Of a stretch of 64,000 nt of DNA, positions 54,901-63,900 are shown piece by piece. The DNA is from Chryseobacterium sp. PMSZPI (GTDB lineage: Bacteria > Bacteroidota > Bacteroidia > Flavobacteriales > Weeksellaceae). The notes under the pieces were generated by a model. That model saw only the letters and a program-made list of their open reading frames with translations, had not been told where the DNA came from and did no database searches. Location: positions 1 to 64,000 of the forward strand of contig NZ_PIZV01000034.1 of NCBI RefSeq assembly GCF_002835665.1. Reading direction: 5' to 3'. A program made the position numbers and the translations under genes. Position 1 is the first letter of the stretch. The number at the start of each line of letters is the position of its first letter.

Positions 54901-57900
54901 CTTACCTCCGGATATTCCTGAAGCCTGTTTTCAATTTCGCCCAGCTCTATTCTATACCCACGGATTTTTACCTGGAAGTCATTTCTTCCCATGTATTCAA
55001 GTTCTCCGGAAGGCAGATAACGAACAAGATCGCCTGTTTTATAGATACGTCCGTTTTCTCCTTTTTCTTTCTGCTCTTTTGTCTGGAAAGGATTTTCTTG
55101 AAAGCGTTCTACAGTAAGTTCGGAACGGTTCAAATAGCCTCTGGCAACGCCTGCCCCACCAATATAGAGTTCTCCAATAGCACCTACCGGTACCGGACGA
55201 TGGTAAGCATCAAGCACATAAATACTTGTATTGCTGATTGGCCGTCCAATATTATTAACTCTGCTGTTGGTATTGACAAGAGATGTTACTGTAGTCTCAG
55301 TAGGGCCATAGGAATTGACTAATTTAAATGCTCCTTCTTTTAATTTTTTGTGTAAATCTGAGGATAAGGCTTCCCCGCCTGAGTTCAGTATACGCAAGCT
55401 TTTCACCTTAGTAACATCTATACTTTGCAGTACGGAAGGCGTAAGGTGGATATAAGAAACGTTATGATCCGTCAATGTTTTTATAAACTCTTCTTCATTG
55501 AGTAACAGATTTTGACTGTCTATGAAGACTAAAGTATTTCCATTTAATATAGCGAGCAAAATCTGCTCTATAGAGGCATCAAACACATAGTTGGCAAACT
55601 GCAGAATAACATCGGAACTGTTTAATCCGTAACGAGGATAGAGATCATGAATTAAATTAACAGCACCTTTATGCTCTATCATTACCCCTTTAGGCATACC
55701 CGTTGTTCCACTGGTATAAATTACATAGGCAAGGTTTTCTTCCGTACCTTTCGTAAGAGGGTTATCTGTGCTCATTCCTGCAAGGGTACTGATGAAAGAC
55801 ATATTGTCTAAAGAGATAATATCCAGCGGCTTTTCTGCATTCTGAGATATTGCCTCTTTTGTAGTTTCCTGAGCAATAACCAGTAAAGCACTGGTGTCTT
55901 TTAGGATATGCTGTATTCTTTTTGCAGGATATGACGGATCTACAGGTACATACGCTGCACCTGCTTTCATTACTGCAAGAATCGCAATAAGCATTTGCTC
56001 GGAACGATTCAGACAAAGGGGAATCAGGTCATCCGGTTTAATACCGTATGTCTTTATAAGATAATTGGCTAAACGATTGGCTTTCTCATTCAATTCAAAA
56101 TAAGACAGCTTATTGGCCTGATAGATAACAGCAATATTATCAGGCGTTTTAATTACCTGATTTTCAAATATATGATGTATTGTTTTTTGAGTTAAATAAT
56201 TATTCTCTGTATCAGCAGAAAATTCATATTCTGAAACAGAATGCACATCATTTTCAATTTCCTCTGGCTTGGTTGGGCTAATAACAAAATTAGTGTGGGA
56301 ACTATTTCTATTGATGTATTCAATGCTGCCATTAGGAAGATATCTGGCAGTATCCCCTGTTTTATACAGTCTTTCGTTTTCTCCATTTTTATTAGAGACC
56401 GCCTCTTGGAATGGATTATTAATGAAACGTTGAGCAGTTAGTTCCGGCTGATTCAAATATCCTCTGGCAATACCAGGTCCGCCTATGTAAAGCTCTCCTA
56501 TAGATCCAAACTGAACCTGATTAAGCTCAGCATCAAGAATATAAACATCCTGGCCAAGAACATTTTTACGTGTAAAGGCATTGTCCTTATTATCTGAATG
56601 GAACTTTTTATAGGTTACAAAAACAGTAGTTTCAGTAGGGCCATAAATATTAATAACGGAGCAATTTTTATGATAACGTTCATTCCAGGATTCCAAAATA
56701 CCTGGATTCAGGGTCTCACCACCTAAAATTACATAACGAAGGTGATTGAGTTGATCTTCTTTTTCAAGAGCTACCTCAATAAATTGTCCAAATGCCGTTG
56801 GGGTCTGACAAAGAATAGTAATTTGCTGTTCTAAACATAATGTAAAGAGTAAGTTTAGATCTTTAATCTGCTCAGATGAAGGGACAAGCAATTTCCCCCC
56901 GTATAACAGAGCTCCCCATATTTCAAGTACACTGAAATCAAATACATAGGAGTGGAATAAAGTCCAGACATCCTTATCCGTAAAATTATAGCCGTGATCT
57001 GTTGCTTTAAATAAACGTATTACATTCTTATGTTCCTGCATCACGCCTTTAGGCAGCCCTGTAGTTCCACTGGTATAGATTACATAGGCAAGATGAGAAT
57101 GCGTAACATGGGTAAATGGATTTGAACAGCTGTATCCTTTTATCTCTTCTTTCAGCTCCAAATCATCCAAAACCAATAGAGAAACCGGCTGGGTATCTAT
57201 TGTACGTATTTTGAGTGCTGCATCAGCATGTGCGAAGACAATTCTGGCTCCGGTATCATTAAGAATATGTTTTATTCTATCGGCAGGATGGGTTGGATCC
57301 ATAGGAACATAGCCCGCTCCAGCCTTTAATACGGCAAGAATGGAGATCAACATATCATCTGAACGGTTCAGACATAACGGAATCATCTCGTCCGGCTGAA
57401 CATCATATTTTTCAATAAGATAATGCGCCAAACGATTGGCTTTTTCATTAAGTTCTCTATAGGAAAGTTCAATACCCTTATAAACCACCGCAATATGATC
57501 CGGTGTTTGTGCAACCTGATTTTCGAAAAGCTCATGGATGGTTTTTTCTGATGAGAATTCATGCCAGGTGTTATTCCAGTCTTCGGTGATCTTTTTATAT
57601 TTTTCCTGTGTAAGAAGGTGTAATCCGGATGATGTTATATTTTCATTTTCAAGGATCTGGCCAAGTGAAACCTGCATTCCCTCAATCATTTGACCCATCA
57701 TTTCATGATCAAACAGAAACCCTTCATAGTTTAGGGTTAATGAAACTTCACTTCCTCTTTCAAAAGCAACAATTCCCAGCGGATAATCCAGCTTTTCCAC
57801 GGCATCTCTGAAAACAAAACCGAGTTCATTCTGATCTTCTCCTTCTGGTACAGGATAGTTTTCATACACAAATAAGCTGCTGAAAATCCTGCGCCCATCA

Positions 57901-60900
57901 TGATGCAGTTCTGCCAGGTTAATGTCACTATGGGTATTAATATCACTGATTCTATTCTGAATTTCTTTGATATGATCTACCACTCTTCCTTCTTCATGGC
58001 TAACGATTAATGGCAATGTGTTGATGTATAATCCTGCAGAAGACTCTATTCCATCTATTGGCAAGCTTCGTCCTGATACCGTTGTTCCTACAACTGTTGT
58101 ACTTAACCCGCCATAGATTCTCAGCTGTTGATGCCACAGGTACTGTAATATAGCATTTACCGTTAATCCGTGAGTCTTTGTAAAGGCTTTAAGTAAATCA
58201 TATTGATCCCCATCAATCGTCATTTTTACCTGTTGATGATCTTGGATATGGCGGTATGTTCCTAAGTCAATATGTCTTTGAGATGCTTTAATGAGCCCGC
58301 TTAAGTCTTCCTGATCTTCCAAAGACTTCATATAAGTATTCCAGAATCCTCTGGCTGTTTCTTTATGATCCCGAAGGTATCTTTGGGTATCTGTATAGGC
58401 CTGATCTGGTACAACAGTAATTTTCTCCCCTTTGGTAAGGTTCAGATAATGGGTATGGATACTGTTAAGAATTACCGGGATACTCCATCCATCCAAAATA
58501 GCATGATGGTTACTGAACAAACAGGTATACTGATCTTTCGAACGTTTAAACAAATATACTCTGAAGAGATCTCCTTTGGAAAGATCATACCCTTCAAAAC
58601 GGTCTTTTGCTGTACTATCTTTAATGAATGTTTCCTGAACATCTTCAGTCATATCGCTGATATCCTGATAACGCCAGTCTACATTTCCATTTTTATTGAT
58701 GACCTGAACAATCTCTCCATTCCAGTCGAATCTCATCCTCAATGAAGGATAAGCAGCCTGAGTAAGACTCCAGGCTTTTTTAAGGCTTTCTGCATCCAGA
58801 ACAGCATTATAATCCCATAATAACTGCACCCTGTAGGCATCATCTTTTTCTCCCTGATTTAAAGCGTGGTATACAAACCCTTCCTGTAAACTGTTAGCAA
58901 GATATACGCCTTCTATTTCCGCTGTTTTTTGGATCTCTGTAAGCTGTTCAAAGTCTACCACATGGTCTACATCGGACGGAGTTAGATAACTTTGTGTTTC
59001 CTGAGAAAGAGTTTCAACGATAGTTTCAATATTGGCTTTAAAATCTTCTGTTAAAAGTTTAATCTGTTCTTCCGGCAGATATCCTGCAATTTCAAAGCGT
59101 AATTGTCCATCCACAACAGCACCATTCATGCTGATATAGTGACTGTCACGATTATTTTTTCCTATTCCCGATCCGGCATCTTCAGCTGCAATAAACCAGT
59201 TTTGCTCTCCTGTTTCCTGATCTAATTGTCCTAAATAATTGAAACTTACCTTTGGCAGCGCACGTTCAGTATATCCCACTAAACTTCCATAACCAATTCC
59301 ATTATGAGGAACACTTCTCAAGGATTCTTTGGTCAAAATGATAGTCTCTGCCAATCCTTTTCCATTTTTCAGGAGTAAAGGGAACATTGTAGTGAACCAT
59401 CCTACGGTTTCTGTAATATCAAGCTGCGGAAATACTTCTTCACGGCCATGGCTTTCTAAAAGAACAGCATGAGATTCCTCCCCTGTTAATTTTGTAAGCG
59501 AAATTGACAACGCTGAAAGCAATAGATCGTTAATCTGAGTCTGATAAACGTGATGCGTATTTCTGATTAAAGCTTCTGTTGTTTCTTTATTTAAAATCAG
59601 GCTACTGCGATAAGAATCTTTTATGATGAAACGATCCAGCACTTTATTATGAGCTTCTGTTGTCTCTGCGGATGTATTCCAGTATAGCAATTCTTTGATT
59701 CTGGATTCAGTATCTTCAGAGCGATAGTCTTTTACAGCATTTACCCATTGACGATAACTGCTTCCCTTCGTATGGGAAAGAACTTTTTCTCTATCTCCTT
59801 TTTCAAGAGACTGATAGATATTCTTTATGTCTTCTGTAATAATCCTCCAGCTTACTGCATCAATAATCAAATGATGAAAAGCGAAATAAAGTCTCGCGCT
59901 GCCATCTTCATATCCATTGATGTATCCTATCTGATACAACGGTCCTTGTTCAATATCAAAACCAGACTGCCATTCTGTAAGTATTTTTGATAATTCTTCT
60001 TTATTCAGAACGGAAGCATCCAAATACTTAAGAGACGGGAAATTCTGAGTATTTCCATAGGTTTGAGTATATCCACTCTCTCCTCTTTCAAATTTTAATC
60101 TGAATGCATCATGTCTTTCTATCAAATGCTGGATAGATTCTTCCAGTAATTCTTTATCAAGCTCTGGAACATTGACAAGGAAAGCCTGATTCCAATGATT
60201 GAAATCTGCAAGATATCCCTGTTCTTTCTTGCTAAAGAACCATTCCTGAACAGGAAGTAAGGAAACCTCTCCTGTAAGAAGCCCCTGTTCTGTTGCAATT
60301 TGTGTTTGCTCGTTCTGTTTTTTCTCTTCAATAAGTAAAGACAGTGCTGCTGCTGTTCGGGACGTGAAGACCTCTTTCACGCTTATTTTTACATCCAATT
60401 GCTGTCTGATTCTTCCTACCAGCTGAATACTTATGATACTGTCGCCTCCTAATCTGAAGAAATCATCATGAATACTGATCGTTTCAACATCAATTCCCAA
60501 CACGCTGCCATAAATCTGACAAAGCTTAATCTGAATTTCGGTTTGTGGAGCAATATAGTCTTTGCTACCTGTAAATTCGGGTTCCGGAAGTTGTTTTCTA
60601 TCCAGCTTTCCATTAATTGTGAGCGGTAAAGCCTCCAAATGAACAAAAACTGCGGGAACCATATATTCCGGCAAAGATTCTGATACATATTCAGATAGAA
60701 GGTGAGAATCTATTTCGGAATCGGAAACATAATATCCGGCCAGATATTTCAATCCAGCTTTATTTTCTTTAGCTAAAACCGCTGTCTGGCGAATTCCCGG
60801 ATAACGTACTAATGTATTTTCAATTTCTCCTAATTCAATTCTATATCCTCGGATTTTTACCTGGAAATCATTTCTGCCCAGGTATTCCAGTTCTCCATTA

Positions 60901-63900
60901 GCAAGCCAGCGTACTAAATCCCCTGTTTTATATAATCGTCCGTTTTTACCATTTTCTTTATCTTCTAAGCTTTGGAAAGGATTGATAATAAAACGTTCTT
61001 CCGTAAGTTCAGGACGGTTCAGGTATCCTCTGGTAATACCTGCTCCGCCGATATACAATTCTCCTATTGCTCCAACGGGAACAGGACGAAGGGTTTCATC
61101 CAGAACATAAGAGGTCATATTTCCAATTGGACGCCCTATATTCAACGAATTATTATCTTCTTTGTAATAATGAAGAGTAGCACAAACGGTTCCTTCAGTA
61201 GGTCCATAGGCATTAATAATATCTACTCCTTCAGTCTGATAAAGAGCCATCAACTGTGGATTGGTTATGTCTCCTGCTACTATCAGTTTCTCTAAAGGTA
61301 AAATATAGTCCTTGGTAAGAAGTACAGGCGGAATGGTTGCGATCCGGATATTATTTTCATTGATATAATTTTGCAATGCTGCAATATCAGTCTGTTTTTC
61401 TTTATCCAGCAGATAGATGCTATGACCATGAGTAATGAAAGGGAAAAGCTCCGCAACATGGGCATCAAAGACATAGTTAGCATACCACAAACAGTTTTTA
61501 TAGGTTGAATCCCCCGACACAAGAGACTGATGTTGTTTCGCCAGGTTTACCACTCCTCTATGTTCCACCATAACTCCTTTCGGAAGTCCTGTTGTTCCAC
61601 TTGTGTAAATCACATAAGCTAGATTCTCAGATTTTGTTTTGGTAGCCGGATTGTTTGAATCTGCTATTTCCAGCTGTGCTTTATGTTGAACCTCATCCAG
61701 AGAAATAAGTTCTGCATTTTGATCTTTTAATTTCTCAACTGTACTTTCCTGACCTATTACTAACCTTGCCTGAGTATCTTCAAGAATATGTCTGATTCTG
61801 TCTGAAGGATATGATGGATCAACCGGCACATATGCTCCTCCTGATTTCAGAACTCCTAAAATAGCAATCAGCATATTTTCACTGCGTTCCAGACATAAAG
61901 GAATAATTTCGTCCGGTTGAATATTATATTTCCCGATCAGATAATGGGCTAACCGGTTTGACTTTTCATTTAATTCCTGATAGGAAAGTTGAATATCCTG
62001 ATATACCAAAGCTATATGATCCGGAGTCTTTATCACCTGATCTTCAAAAAGCTGATGAATGGTTTTATTGGATGGATACTCTGTAACCGTGTCATTCCAG
62101 TCTTCTGTTACTTTCTTATACTCTGTATGAGTAAGGAACTGGAAATCATTAATTGTAGTATTCGCTGCATTTTCAGTACCTATCGCTGCAATCTGTTCTA
62201 AAAGCAGAACATAGGTATCTTTCATTTTCAGAATGGTATCTTTACTGAAAAGAGAAACTGAATAATTAAACATCCCTTTTATCTTCTCTTCACCATCATC
62301 AATCATCGTAGTCAAATCAAACTTCGCAGCCTGATAATCTATTTCGCCTTCAAAAAGTGAGAATACAGCGTCTTTTTGGGTCTCTCTTCCAAAGCTTTGA
62401 ACGCCAAACATCACCTGAAATACAGGATGACGGGACATATCCTGTTCTACACCCAGTTCTTCCACCAATTTTTCAAATGGAAGATCCTGATGAGACTGTG
62501 CTTCTGCCACAGATTGAGATACCTGAAGAATAAAGTTTTTAAAATTCTGTCCGGAATTCACATTTTCTCTCAGTGCCAGCGTATTAACAAAGAAACCAAC
62601 AATATCTTCAAGGCCGGCATGGTGACGATTGGAGATCGGGCTTCCCAGAATAATGTCTTTCTGTCCTGAATAAGCAGACAACATCAGATAATATCCACTT
62701 AACATCACGCTGTATAAGCTTACTCCAAGATCTCTGGAAATTTTTCTTAATCCTGAAGCTACTTCTGGAGCCAAATCAAAGTAAATGGCAGCTCCTTCAT
62801 AAGAAATCTGAGCCGGACGTTTGAAATCCAGCGGTAAATTAAGAGACTCAAAGTCTTCTAATATTCCTTTCCAATACTTAATTTGCTTATCTAATACTTC
62901 TCCTTTCAGATAATTTCTCTGCCAAAGAGCAAAGTCTTTATATTGAACAGCAAGATCAGGAAGCTGATGAGCCGTTTTGTTAATTAAAGCTTCATATACT
63001 GCCTGAATTTCATTTAAAATAATGTCTACAGACCATCCGTCAAATGCGATATGATGGACGACAACAGATAAATAGTACTGATCGTTCAGTCTAAATAAAG
63101 TAATATCTACAGGAAGCTCTTCTTCCAGACGGAATACCTTATTAGCCACGGAGTTAATCGCAGTTTCCAGCTCTTCTTCAGTTTTTATATCCACCTTTTT
63201 GAATTCCGGCAGAGCCTCTGTAACAACCTGATATCCTATTCCTTCTGCTGTTGTTTTTATTACAGATCGAAGGACTTCGTGTCTTTTAATAACTGTTTCC
63301 AGAGATTTTTGAAGTTCCTCCAACTTTGCATCCGGACTCAAAGTGAGTACCATCGGAATATTATAAGCACTGCTTCCACCTTCATATGCTTCAATAAACC
63401 AAAGTCTTTCCTGTGCAAAAGATAAACGCTGGTCCTCTGGTGAGGAAACCACTACAGGCTCTATATGTATATTTTCTTCCTGGAATTCCGTTTCCAGAAA
63501 AGAAGCAAGAGAAGCAATGGTTTTATGATTAAATACAGAAGTTACCTGAATACGGAGATCCAAATAATTCTTAATCTTACTAATCAGCTTTATCGCCATA
63601 ATACTGTTCCCTCCCAAACGGAAGAAATCATCATGAATACTGATCTCTCCTGTATCAAGGCCTAATATTTCACCATAAATACGGCAAAGCTTTTTCTGAA
63701 GCTCTGTTTGTGGAGCTGTATATTTTTGGATGCTTGTAAATTCAGGTTCCGGTAATGCTCTTCGGTCTAGTTTTCCGTTGATAGTTAAAGGAAGAGCTTC
63801 AAGCTGTACATAGACTGCAGGAATCATATATTCAGGCAATGTTTCCAATAAAAATGCAGTAAGTTTATCCTCAGCTACAACCTCATCAGAAACATAATAT

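Noticed and set aside
54897-55322. A 141-codon plus-strand open frame opposite the second A domain of module 2
   Set aside because: Antisense shadow of a conserved A-domain segment, with no promoter, start context or family features.
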